DNA of 32,422 bases from an uncultured Erysipelotrichaceae bacterium (GTDB lineage: Bacteria > Bacillota_I > Bacilli_A > RF39 > UBA660): assembly GCA_902768065.1 (NCBI GenBank), contig CACXJP010000021.1, positions 1 through 32,422 on the forward strand, read 5' to 3'. Shown piece by piece: positions 16,215-24,300 of this stretch. Below the pieces are notes generated by a model. The model ran no database searches. It saw only the letters and a program-made list of their open reading frames with translations, and had not been told where the DNA came from. The translations under genes were made by a program, and so were the position numbers. Each line of letters opens with the position of its first letter. The first letter of the stretch is position 1.

Positions 16215-17663
16215 TTATCTAATAAATGCTTTTAATAAACTTCCAACAAAAGTTTTTGGCCTAACTAAACTATATAAATTTGAATCTTCAATTATACATC
16301 TTAAAGCAGTATTTAAAATATCATTAGTTTCTCCAGGAAATAAATCATATTTACTTTTAGGATATGAATAGTCAAAGAAGAATATAGGTATTTGCATTTC
16401 ATAATCTAATAAAACCATTTCAGTATTATAGTCAGCAATAGGAAGTTCTTTTCTTAGTCCATATAATGAAGTTATCAAAAGAGAATTCTTATTAACACAT
16501 GCATCTGCCAAATTACCAATAATAATATCAAGTTTACTTAATTGATCTTTTAAATTGTTTATTGTAGAAGAAACATCCATATGATAATCAAAAATGTATA
16601 AATCATAAGGTGTATTATTTATCAAATTATCTACATACTCTTTATTATATAAATTATCATCCTTAGCTGCAAAACCAATTAATGGATTATTAACTGAGTT
16701 AAGTCCATTAGCATAAAAATTAACTAAATTTAAGTTCTTACTATCAGTATATATAAGAGCTTTTTTATTATTCTTTGCAAGAATATTAGATAAACTATTC
16801 TCATATGAAACATTCTCTACAAAACTAGGAATATTATATGCAGTATATAACTTAATTAGAGAATACATATGTAATTTTACTTCATCCTTAAATACTTCAG
16901 TAGAATTATTAAGAATAGATTTAATTATATTATCATAGTTATCTCTCTTTGTATTAAAGAACACAATAGTATCATTATTTTGTATAAAACATTTATTTAT
17001 TGCACAAAATCCTTTTACTTCACAAGGTCTTATATTACTTGTCTTTAAATCCATAAGTTTCTTTTCTGGTTCAGACCATCTTTCAACCGTTCCATAGAAA
17101 AACATTTTTTTAGTATAGTCCATATCATCCTTGGTCATTTCTTCTGGTAATGATTCCTTACCTATAACAAACCCAACTGTGATATGAGAATTTAAATGGA
17201 ACATAATATAATTAATAATCGAAATTAATTTATCATATTCATTTATTGTCTGTTGTGAAAGCAATAAATGAAGATATATTTCCTTCTTTTCAGCAAGTTC
17301 AAAAGAATTAACCAAATTATTTAATTGATCAACAACTTTTTCATTAGTAGGTTCAACAAAGAAATGTAATTTAGAATCTGGAATAGCGACATCATTAGCA
17401 AGAGCTTGATATACAGTATTATTTTTTAAATTTTCATTAATTACATTATCTTTAATATAATCAATTTCCATTTTATAAGTATCACCTAAGAAGAATCTTT
17501 GATAAGCAGTTTTATATTCTAAAGAACTAGTAACTGCAGTCGTAAAATAAGATGTTTCTCTTGTCTTTGCAAGATTAGGCATAACTTGATCTAATGCAAT
17601 ACTATAGCTTTTAGCTTTTTCTATTCCTAAACCATTTATTAAAAATACTACGCTTTTCTTCAT
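16215..17663 (-). CDS. Degenerate alkaline-phosphatase-superfamily protein, phosphoglycerate-mutase-like
   Basis: 482 residues. The overall course resembles cofactor-independent phosphoglycerate mutase and related metalloenzymes: VVFLINGLG at 5-13 sits where these have a metal-binding DGxG, SLEYKTAYQRFFLG (about 47-60) where the nucleophile motif SEVGHxNxGxG is expected, and SLLITSLYGLRKE (about 390-403) where iiTADHGNxE would be. In each case the metal-ligand Asp/His or the serine context is replaced. I infer a catalytically dead relative with a binding or regulatory role; this is a motif-level judgement and remote homology could mislead me. It is soluble, with no signal peptide. Single gene between rdgB and map, with its own terminator. 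Confidence 0.75.
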   Translation of the reverse strand: MKKSVVFLINGLGIEKAKSYSIALDQVMPNLAKTRETSYFTTAVTSSLEYKTAYQRFFLGDTYKMEIDYIKDNVINENLKNNTVYQALANDVAIPDSKLHFFVEPTNEKVVDQLNNLVNSFELAEKKEIYLHLLLSQQTINEYDKLISIINYIMFHLNSHITVGFVIGKESLPEEMTKDDMDYTKKMFFYGTVERWSEPEKKLMDLKTSNIRPCEVKGFCAINKCFIQNNDTIVFFNTKRDNYDNIIKSILNNSTEVFKDEVKLHMYSLIKLYTAYNIPSFVENVSYENSLSNILAKNNKKALIYTDSKNLNLVNFYANGLNSVNNPLIGFAAKDDNLYNKEYVDNLINNTPYDLYIFDYHMDVSSTINNLKDQLSKLDIIIGNLADACVNKNSLLITSLYGLRKELPIADYNTEMVLLDYEMQIPIFFFDYSYPKSKYDLFPGETNDILNTALRCIIEDSNLYSLVRPKTFVGSLLKAFIR

Positions 17664-17742
17664 CTACATCACCCTATTATAATAATATAACTTTTTTTAT
17701 TCTTTTCTATAACAAATTACAAATAATTAACTAAATTTTACA

Positions 17743-18498
17743 TTAATCATCTAATCTTGGTGTCAATATTTCATAGCCATCATCAGTAACCAAAACAGTA
17801 TGTTCATAGTGAGCTGCATCACTACCATCTCTAGTTACAACCGTCCACTCATCATCTAAAATATTAACATGTCTATCTCCAAATGTAAGCATTGGTTCAA
17901 TGCATATTACCATACCTGGCTTTAATCTTGGACCAGTATTTGGAATACCAAAATTAGGAACTTCAGGATCTTCATGCATCTCCTGACCAATACCATGTCC
18001 ACATAACTCACGAACAACACCTAGATTATGATCCTCAGCATACTTTTGTACTGCAGCAGAAATATCTCCTATTCTATTACCTGGCTTAACTTGCTCTACA
18101 CCAACATATAATGCTTTTTCTGTATATTCCATCAAATATTTCTTATCATCATCTACTTCTCCAACAGCATATGTCCATGCAGCGTCACCTTGATAACCAT
18201 TATAACCAATTACCACATCAATAGTAATAATATCACCATTTTTTAATTTTGTATTATCTGGAATACCATGAACTACTCTATCATTAATACTTGTACAAAG
18301 AGTTGCCGGATAACCCTCATATCCTTTACAAGTAGGAACAGCATTATTCCTAACAATAAAATCTTCACATAATTTATCTAACTCTTTAGTAGTAATTCCT
18401 TCTTTAATATAAGGTTTAATAAATTTATGCATTTCTGATACAAGCATCCCAGCTTTTCTCATTAATTCTATTTCTCTTTCACTTTTTATAGTAATCAT
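17743..18498 (-). CDS. map: Methionine aminopeptidase, type I
   Basis: 251 residues. It removes the N-terminal methionine from new proteins; essential in most bacteria. All five metal ligands of the pita-bread fold are present: Asp94 (IDVV), Asp105 (QGDAAWT), His168 (GHGIGQEMHE), Glu201 (CIEPM) and Glu232 (YEHTV), and the substrate His78 region reads RVVHGIP. GAGGTGG precedes the ATG. It follows the small membrane protein gene, whose terminator lies between, so it is probably transcribed on its own. Confidence 0.98.
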   Translation of the reverse strand: MITIKSEREIELMRKAGMLVSEMHKFIKPYIKEGITTKELDKLCEDFIVRNNAVPTCKGYEGYPATLCTSINDRVVHGIPDNTKLKNGDIITIDVVIGYNGYQGDAAWTYAVGEVDDDKKYLMEYTEKALYVGVEQVKPGNRIGDISAAVQKYAEDHNLGVVRELCGHGIGQEMHEDPEVPNFGIPNTGPRLKPGMVICIEPMLTFGDRHVNILDDEWTVVTRDGSDAAHYEHTVLVTDDGYEILTPRLDD

Positions 18499-18518
18499 AG
18501 TACCACCTCAACAATAAG

Positions 18519-18524
18519 ATTATA
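18519..18524 (-). promoter_or_regulatory. Putative -10 box of map
   Basis: A perfect TATAAT 20 bases before the map ATG, directly after the terminator of the preceding gene. The -35 position (18542-18547, TAGAAT) is poor and falls in the hairpin. Confidence 0.45.
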
Positions 18525-18528
18525 CAAC

Positions 18529-18553
18529 AAAAAGAAGACTAATTCTAGTCTTC
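18529..18553 (-). terminator. Terminator of the mtaB-recD2 operon
   Basis: GAAGACTA and TAGTCTTC pair over 8 bp around a 4-base loop (18534-18553), followed by a T-rich tail on the minus strand. It includes the stop codon of the 55-residue protein. Confidence 0.85.
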
Positions 18554-18712
18554 ATTCTCTAATTTATCTAATTTAGTATAAATCATTTTGCTAGTATCTT
18601 TAACCGCTTTTTTAGCTTTACAAACCATCTCCGGATTCTTTTTCATATAAGAGTATCCTAAAATAGTCATAAGAGAAGCAACCATTGCCATCTCAAACAT
18701 ACTCATTTTCAT
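18545..18712 (-). CDS. Small single-pass membrane protein
   Basis: 55 residues from ATG 18712, chosen because AGAGGTG lies seven bases upstream; the frame is open to 18751 but without a binding site. A membrane helix (about residues 4-22, MFEMAMVASLMTILGYSYM) is followed by a lysine-rich cytoplasmic tail ending in acidic residues, giving a YtxH-like outline without a recognisable signature. It is last in the operon behind recD2, 35 bases after its stop. Function unknown. Confidence 0.75.
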   Translation of the reverse strand: MKMSMFEMAMVASLMTILGYSYMKKNPEMVCKAKKAVKDTSKMIYTKLDKLENED

Positions 18713-18747
18713 AATATCACCTCTGATATTATTATTTACAAAACAAA

Positions 18748-20937
18748 TCAAACTATACCATTTATTAAATAATCTTTAATAGTTGTTCTTCTAGTATCAG
18801 ACTCCGTATTTTTAGCAGCCTTCCTAAGTGCAGAAATATCACCAATTAAATATATTTTTTCTCTTGCTCTAGTAACTGCAGTATAAATAAGTTTCTGATA
18901 TAACATCTTGTTATATCCCTTTACAATAGGAATAATAACCACATCAAATTCTGAACCCTGAGCTTTATGAATACTTATCGCATAAGCTTGTCTGAAATTA
19001 ATAAAATTTGCAGGGGTATATTTAACAATATTAGAATCAAAATCAATTTGAATTTCTTTTTTATTAGAAGAATTAATTCTATATATTAATCCAATATCTC
19101 CATTATATACATTATCATCAGGCATATTTGTAAGTTGAATTACTTTATCTTCTTCTCTTAAAATTTCATCTCCTACTTTATATTCTTTTTTAGCATCAGA
19201 CATAGGATTAAAAATATCCCTTACTTTCTTATTAATCTCATCTATACCATTTAAACCTTTATACATAGGAGCAAGTATTTGAAATTTCTTATAAGAAATA
19301 TCTTTATATGTATTACATATTTCACATATATTATTAATTACCTCTCCGTCACTACACTCTATAAAAGTAAGATCCTCATCTACATTAAAAACATCATCAT
19401 TTATTTCACTTTTTCTAATATCATAAGCTAAAGTAATAATATTAGAGTCTTTACCTTGCCTATATAATTCATTTAATTCAACTACTTCTAATTTTTCTGA
19501 ACCAATCAAATCATGTAGTAAATCTCCAGGCCCTACACTAGGTAATTGATGATCATCACCAACAATAACTATCTTACAATTACTAGAAAGTCCTCTTAAT
19601 AAACTAGCCATCAAGTATGTATCAATCATACTAGCTTCATCTATTAAAACAAATTCTACTTTAGATTTATTATATTCATTAACTTGAAACTTATTAGTAT
19701 CTTTAGACCATTTTAAAAACCTATGTATAGTAGATGCTGGCATCATTGTAGCTTCACTCATCCTCTTCGCAGCACGTCCTGTAGGAGCAAGTAAAGCTAT
19801 TTTCTCACATAGTTTTTCATAAGATAACTTATTCATTAATCTATATAATTCTACAATTCCCTTCATAATTGTAGTCTTACCAGTACCAGGTCCACCAGTA
19901 ATAATTAGAAAGTCTCTCTTATAGCTCTTCTCAATTGCAAGTAACTGATTAGTATTATATTTTATATCAAATAACCCTTCTAATTGTCCTATAGTAGAAT
20001 CTAACTTTTTGGATTCTTTTTCTTTATTACTATTAAGTCTTCTAAATCTCTTAACAATAAGAGTCTCAGCCTCATACATATCTTTTAAGTAATATCTATC
20101 TTCCTTATGTATAATATCTAAATCAATTTCTAATTCTTCTAAACAACTTTTATAGATTTCTTCCTCAATAGAAATCCCAAGTACTCTAGGAAGATATTTA
20201 GCAATTTCTAAATAAGAGTAATAAGAGTGACCAAATGTATTACTAACTTCATTCATAATATATTTAATCGCAGCTTTTATTCTATTATGATTATCTTTTT
20301 CAACTCCATTTTTTAAAGCAATCATATCAATCTTTTTAAAATACAATTCATATATATCATCAATCAATTGATATATATTATTAGATATAACATCTTTTGT
20401 TTTATCTTTATACTTATTATAAATAATCATCGAATCTTTTGTAGTAAAACCCATATCACCAAGAAGCATAATTATTTCATAACTTGCTTCATACTCTTTT
20501 AATTTACTATGTAAAACATTTATATTCTTTTTAGTAATACCAGGAATAAGTATTAAATTATCAGGGTTTTCCAAAATAATTTTCAAAGTATCTTTACCTA
20601 AAGTATCTACAATCTGCTTAGCTTTCTTTTCTCCAATACCAGGAAATAAACCAGAAGTCAAAAACTCTATAATTGAGTCCTTTTCTTCTGGTTTACATCT
20701 TTCATAACTCTCTACTTGGAATTGTTCACCATACTTTTCATGTTTTACTAACTTACCATAAAACATATAAGTATCTATATCATTTAATTCATGAAAATAA
20801 CCAGTAAAAGTAATAGTTCTACCAACATATTCAGCCAAGGCCTCATCATCAGTATCATGCACTCTGAATATACCTATATTATATCCAGAATTACTCTTAA
20901 AAATACTTTTAGAATAATTACCCTTTATATATGCCAT
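18748..20937 (-). CDS. recD2: RecD2-type 5'-3' DNA helicase
   Basis: 729 residues, the usual length of RecD2, the RecBCD-independent helicase of Firmicutes and Deinococcus, linked to replication-fork stability and repair. Order: OB-like N-terminal domain (1-85), helix-hairpin-helix pairs (about 90-150, LFPGIGEKKAKQIVD and LILIPGITKKNI), winged-helix region, then superfamily 1B motor with Walker A GGPGTGKTT (348-356), TGRAAKRM (386-393), Walker B VLIDEASMID (430-439), GDDHQLPSVGPGDLL, and a C-terminal domain with YAISIHKAQGSEFDVV and YTAVTRAREKIYLIG. All motifs are intact. It ends in TGA, supporting the standard code. The start is preceded by AAAGGAGTAGGAG, lying in the end of the previous gene. 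Confidence 0.97.
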   Translation of the reverse strand: MAYIKGNYSKSIFKSNSGYNIGIFRVHDTDDEALAEYVGRTITFTGYFHELNDIDTYMFYGKLVKHEKYGEQFQVESYERCKPEEKDSIIEFLTSGLFPGIGEKKAKQIVDTLGKDTLKIILENPDNLILIPGITKKNINVLHSKLKEYEASYEIIMLLGDMGFTTKDSMIIYNKYKDKTKDVISNNIYQLIDDIYELYFKKIDMIALKNGVEKDNHNRIKAAIKYIMNEVSNTFGHSYYSYLEIAKYLPRVLGISIEEEIYKSCLEELEIDLDIIHKEDRYYLKDMYEAETLIVKRFRRLNSNKEKESKKLDSTIGQLEGLFDIKYNTNQLLAIEKSYKRDFLIITGGPGTGKTTIMKGIVELYRLMNKLSYEKLCEKIALLAPTGRAAKRMSEATMMPASTIHRFLKWSKDTNKFQVNEYNKSKVEFVLIDEASMIDTYLMASLLRGLSSNCKIVIVGDDHQLPSVGPGDLLHDLIGSEKLEVVELNELYRQGKDSNIITLAYDIRKSEINDDVFNVDEDLTFIECSDGEVINNICEICNTYKDISYKKFQILAPMYKGLNGIDEINKKVRDIFNPMSDAKKEYKVGDEILREEDKVIQLTNMPDDNVYNGDIGLIYRINSSNKKEIQIDFDSNIVKYTPANFINFRQAYAISIHKAQGSEFDVVIIPIVKGYNKMLYQKLIYTAVTRAREKIYLIGDISALRKAAKNTESDTRRTTIKDYLINGIV

Positions 20938-20942
20938 TACTC

Positions 20943-22343
20943 CTACTCCTTTGTTTTTTTCTTTATTTTATCAATATTATTTTTAGAAAGTGCTTCATAA
21001 TTATGATTTATAATAGCATCACTAATTGCCTTAAACATAAGTTTACCAGACTTAACACTATTATCAATTAATTTCTTTATTCTATAATCCTGTGTCAAAT
21101 CATAATAACAAGAAATAAATATAGCTTTCTTTAAAGAAAATTCATCAATATTCCCATCAAGCATATCTTTTAAAAATAACATTGACATAATATAAAAATC
21201 TTTATATTCATCTCTATTACAATATGAAAGTTCCTCAGTCAATTCATTAAACTTATTATAAAAATGTTTATTATTACTTATATCACTATCATAATGATTT
21301 AATGCATATAACAATCTATTTCTTGTACCAGATAATTCATTAGAAGGATTATTACTATTGTAATAATCAAGTCTTGCAAGATAATTCATATAAAAATATA
21401 AATTAATTTTATCAGGATCAACTTCTTCCTGGGTAGTTCTATAGTCTATTTCATCTTCAGCATCAGGCAAATAATCATCATAATCCATATTACCTATATT
21501 TAAACCATCTTCCATATCATCTTTATATACATAATCCCATACTTCATCAAAATAATACATTAATGAATTACAATATTGTTTTGAATCACTAAATATTGCA
21601 GATTGAAAAATATTAGATAATTCATCATCAATATAAGGATTATCTAAATATATATTTTCTGTCGTTCTTGTTTTATCTGAAAGTAATTGTTCACCAATAC
21701 GATCATCCAAGTTATATCTTCTAGCAAACTCTTTCATATTAGTATAATATTCATTTATTACGTGAAATGGTTTTGAAGCTATTATTATAAATTTACTTCT
21801 AACAAAATAATTATCAACATCTTTAATACACTGAACATCTTCCATAGGTTCTAAATATGTTTCCTCTACACATTTTTCTGCCTTTATTATTTTCATAACA
21901 TCGTCAAATATACTAGTAGTACCTAGAGCCATTAAAGATTCAAAAGAAGAAGCTTCAGTAAACAAAGATGAAATAACACTTCTTTCTATAGGATCTTCAA
22001 CCATATATCTTTTTTCAGCAATATCTTCATATGGAATTTGTTCCTTTAAAAACATTTTATTATCTTTAACACCATAAAAAGGATTTTCTCTCAAAAATCT
22101 TTTTAAACACGCTTCTTGTTCATCTTCACTAATCCATTCATGAAAAACAACAAAATCTTCTAATTTTTCACGTACAGCATCTGGTCTATGACTACTATAA
22201 TGATCAATTTTTTCTTTTATTGCTCTAACTATATTACACCTGAATTTTTCAATGTCATCCAAACTAATCTCATATTTATCTTCACACTTAACTAAATTTT
22301 CAAATGCAAAATAATAAATATAATTATAGTAATCATTATCCAT
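20943..22343 (-). CDS. Unknown soluble protein between mtaB and recD2
   Basis: 466 residues; no family recognised. No signal peptide or membrane segment. The protein is acidic, with very many Tyr, Asp and Asn and a predicted mostly helical course; a strongly acidic patch lies around 285-305 (NMDYDDYLPDAEDEIDYRT). Translation is tightly coupled on both sides: its ATG overlaps the mtaB stop (TAATG) and its stop TAG lies 6 bases before the recD2 ATG, inside the recD2 ribosome binding site. This fixed placement suggests a role related to its partners in nucleic-acid metabolism, but nothing in its sequence shows one. Confidence 0.87.
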   Translation of the reverse strand: MDNDYYNYIYYFAFENLVKCEDKYEISLDDIEKFRCNIVRAIKEKIDHYSSHRPDAVREKLEDFVVFHEWISEDEQEACLKRFLRENPFYGVKDNKMFLKEQIPYEDIAEKRYMVEDPIERSVISSLFTEASSFESLMALGTTSIFDDVMKIIKAEKCVEETYLEPMEDVQCIKDVDNYFVRSKFIIIASKPFHVINEYYTNMKEFARRYNLDDRIGEQLLSDKTRTTENIYLDNPYIDDELSNIFQSAIFSDSKQYCNSLMYYFDEVWDYVYKDDMEDGLNIGNMDYDDYLPDAEDEIDYRTTQEEVDPDKINLYFYMNYLARLDYYNSNNPSNELSGTRNRLLYALNHYDSDISNNKHFYNKFNELTEELSYCNRDEYKDFYIMSMLFLKDMLDGNIDEFSLKKAIFISCYYDLTQDYRIKKLIDNSVKSGKLMFKAISDAIINHNYEALSKNNIDKIKKKTKE

Positions 22344-23539
22344 TATACCTCTCCTAACATGTAAGGATATTCAACCTCTTTTAATAATACACTAACAAAT
22401 TCGTTGTGTTCATATTCCCCTTTTATCTTTACATAAATAAAGTTACTTGTATGTCCATATGAATAACCATCTTTATACTCTTCAATTAAAACATCAAGCC
22501 TCTTATTTATAAACTTCTTCATATAGTTAATTTCCAATTCCTTAGATATCTCAATTAACTTATTAGCATATTCCTTTTTAGTTTTACCATCAAGTTTATT
22601 ACTAAGTCTAGCAGCTTTAGTACCTTCTCTTTCACTAAAAGGAAATACATGTAATTTAGAAAAACCTATCTCACGGCAAGTATCAATCGTCTTATTAAAT
22701 AAATTAATATCTTCACCTGGAAAACCAACAATAACATCAGTACTAATCGCAATATCACGTCTTATATTTCTAATCTTATCAATTATTTCTTTATAAAAAG
22801 CTAAATTATACTTTCTATTCATTGCTTTAAGTATCTCATCACTACCAGCTTGTATTGGTATATGCAAGTGATCTACTATAACATCAGAATTCTTAATTAT
22901 ATCAAGTACTTCTTCATTTAATTCAGTTACTTCAATTGAAGATATTCTAAGTCTTTTCAATCCATCTATCTTAATTAAACCTCTAAGTAAATCAGCAAAA
23001 GAATGATCTATATCAATTCCATAACTACCAGTATGAATACCAGTTAAAACAACCTCTTTATATCCATTATTAACTAACTCAGTAACTTCCTTAATTACAG
23101 TATCATAATCCTTACTACGACACTTACCTCTAAAACTAGTAATATACATATCTTCAAAATCAGTTAGTCTTTTATCATATAAATCTATTATTTGCTCTTT
23201 CTTATCAAAATACTCATCAAGTAATTCAACAATTTTAGACTTATCTTTATTAGCAAGAACAATATCAAGCCCAGCCTCTTTATAATCCATATGTGATGCA
23301 ATAAAACATCCCATCGCAACAACACAAGCATCAGGGTTTCTTCTAATAGCCTGTCTAATTGTTTTTTTTGATTTACTGTCACTATTATTAGTTACAGTAC
23401 ATGTATTAATTATATATACATCACATATATCATCAAATGACTTAATGATATAACCATTTTTCTTTAATTCATTAATTATATATTCAGATTCATATGTATT
23501 AACTTTACATCCTAATGTATGTATACCAACTGTCCTCAT
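22343..23539 (-). CDS. mtaB: MtaB-type tRNA methylthiotransferase lacking the radical-SAM cluster motif
   Basis: MtaB converts t6A37 to ms2t6A in tRNAs reading ANN codons, using two iron-sulfur clusters. This 398-residue protein keeps the N-terminal domain with its three cluster cysteines (Cys11 in LGCKVN, Cys47 in NTCTV, Cys78 in MGCF) and most of the radical-SAM barrel (EVVLTGIHTGSYG, LRISSIE, HIPIQAGSD, VGFPGE) and TRAM-like end. At residues 134-140, where the family has a stretch like TRAFIKIQDGCNxFCxYCIIPYVRG, this one runs directly from TSF into RGKCRSK. About 26 residues with the CxxxCxxC triad are missing in frame (near 23131), and the total is correspondingly short. As it stands it should be inactive. 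No ribosome binding site is obvious; it probably relied on coupling to the upstream stop, now displaced. Confidence 0.9.
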   Translation of the reverse strand: MRTVGIHTLGCKVNTYESEYIINELKKNGYIIKSFDDICDVYIINTCTVTNNSDSKSKKTIRQAIRRNPDACVVAMGCFIASHMDYKEAGLDIVLANKDKSKIVELLDEYFDKKEQIIDLYDKRLTDFEDMYITSFRGKCRSKDYDTVIKEVTELVNNGYKEVVLTGIHTGSYGIDIDHSFADLLRGLIKIDGLKRLRISSIEVTELNEEVLDIIKNSDVIVDHLHIPIQAGSDEILKAMNRKYNLAFYKEIIDKIRNIRRDIAISTDVIVGFPGEDINLFNKTIDTCREIGFSKLHVFPFSEREGTKAARLSNKLDGKTKKEYANKLIEISKELEINYMKKFINKRLDVLIEEYKDGYSYGHTSNFIYVKIKGEYEHNEFVSVLLKEVEYPYMLGEV

Positions 23540-23578
23540 TTATTCACTTACTTTCTTTATCCAATCATTTATCCAACC

Positions 23579-23640
23579 ATTAATTTTTGAAAAAATACTC
23601 TTACTTTCTATTAATTTTTGAAAAAATACTCTTACTTTCT
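23579..23640. repeat. Perfect 31-bp tandem duplication
   Basis: Bases 23579-23609 and 23610-23640 are identical. The unit length is not a multiple of three, and the repeat falls in the 3' end of the 195-residue protein gene, changing its reading frame and stop. Confidence 0.95.
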
Positions 23641-24188
23641 TTTTTCGCAGTATTATAAGTTTCTGTCTTAATTTGTTCTTTGTAATCTTCAAGCATCTTA
23701 TTAGCTTTTTCCTTCATATTATTATACTGATTTTTAGAAATAGCTTCTAAAGTTTTTTTATAATTTGGATATTTACTTTCAATTTTTTCATCTACTTCTT
23801 TATAAGTCTTTAATATTTCTTTTTTAGAAGTAATAGATAAATCCTTAAACTTATATCCTTTTATTTCTTTTTCATAAAAAACAAAATCTGCAATATCCTT
23901 AAAAGTTTTACTTAAAACCTCTTTATCATCCTTTGTGATTGTATCTTTAGAAACAATTTTCTTAATTTCTTTTAATACACCTTTCATATAGAGAATAAAA
24001 TCATCCTCATTCTTTATCTCTTTTCTATTAATATCAAGTTCCTCATTATCAAAAATACTCTTTACTATTACTTTTTTAGCATCTTCCTGATTACCTACAT
24101 AATAACTAGTAACATCAGTTTCTATCCTATTAGTAGTAGGAAATAAAACTAATAAAAGTAAAACACTAACAACTAATATTTTTTTCAT
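23601..24188 (-). CDS. Unknown exported or lipid-side helical protein, C-terminus altered by a tandem duplication
   Basis: 195 residues from ATG 24188, where the protein begins with a signal-like helix (MKKILVVSVLLLLVLFPTTN); the open frame extends to 24308 but through the terminator of the preceding gene. No lipobox cysteine is seen, so it is either cleaved or anchored by this helix. The rest (about 45-195) is highly charged and lysine-rich, predicted coiled or helical. The present end KINRK is created by the duplication at 23579-23640. With one copy removed, the frame continues KINGWINDWIKKVSE and stops in TAAATG, directly abutting the mtaB start. The original product was therefore about 205 residues and coupled to mtaB. 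Family unknown. Confidence 0.8.
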   Translation of the reverse strand: MKKILVVSVLLLLVLFPTTNRIETDVTSYYVGNQEDAKKVIVKSIFDNEELDINRKEIKNEDDFILYMKGVLKEIKKIVSKDTITKDDKEVLSKTFKDIADFVFYEKEIKGYKFKDLSITSKKEILKTYKEVDEKIESKYPNYKKTLEAISKNQYNNMKEKANKMLEDYKEQIKTETYNTAKKESKSIFSKINRK

Positions 24189-24230
24189 AATTTTCACCCA
24201 ATCCTTTCGAGCAATAACACTCTTCTTAGT

Positions 24231-24236
24231 ATTATA
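24231..24236 (-). promoter_or_regulatory. -10 box of the mtaB-recD2 operon
   Basis: A TGTTATAAT extended -10 about 43 bases before ATG 24188 and downstream of the preceding terminator. No convincing -35. Confidence 0.5.
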
Positions 24237-24260
24237 ACACATATTAAAACATAACAAAAC

Positions 24261-24285
24261 AAAAACCCGATAATTCGAGTTTTTG
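24261..24285 (-). terminator. Terminator of the DUF6273 protein gene
   Basis: AAAACTCG and CGGGTTTT (24262-24283) pair over 8 bp with one G-T pair, then a T run on the minus strand; the gene stops at 24301. Confidence 0.8.
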
Positions 24286-24300
24286 TAACACACTATATAA

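Noticed and set aside
18748..20937. Mycoplasma-type code with TGA as Trp
   Set aside because: recD2 ends naturally at TGA, Trp is TGG throughout, and reading through adds only a few residues before TAA.
20791..21000. Plus-strand small protein over recD2 and its upstream gene
   Set aside because: Antisense shadow of the coupled genes; no RBS or promoter.
23188..23382. Separate 64-residue protein on the minus strand
   Set aside because: It lies inside mtaB in another frame with no ribosome binding site.
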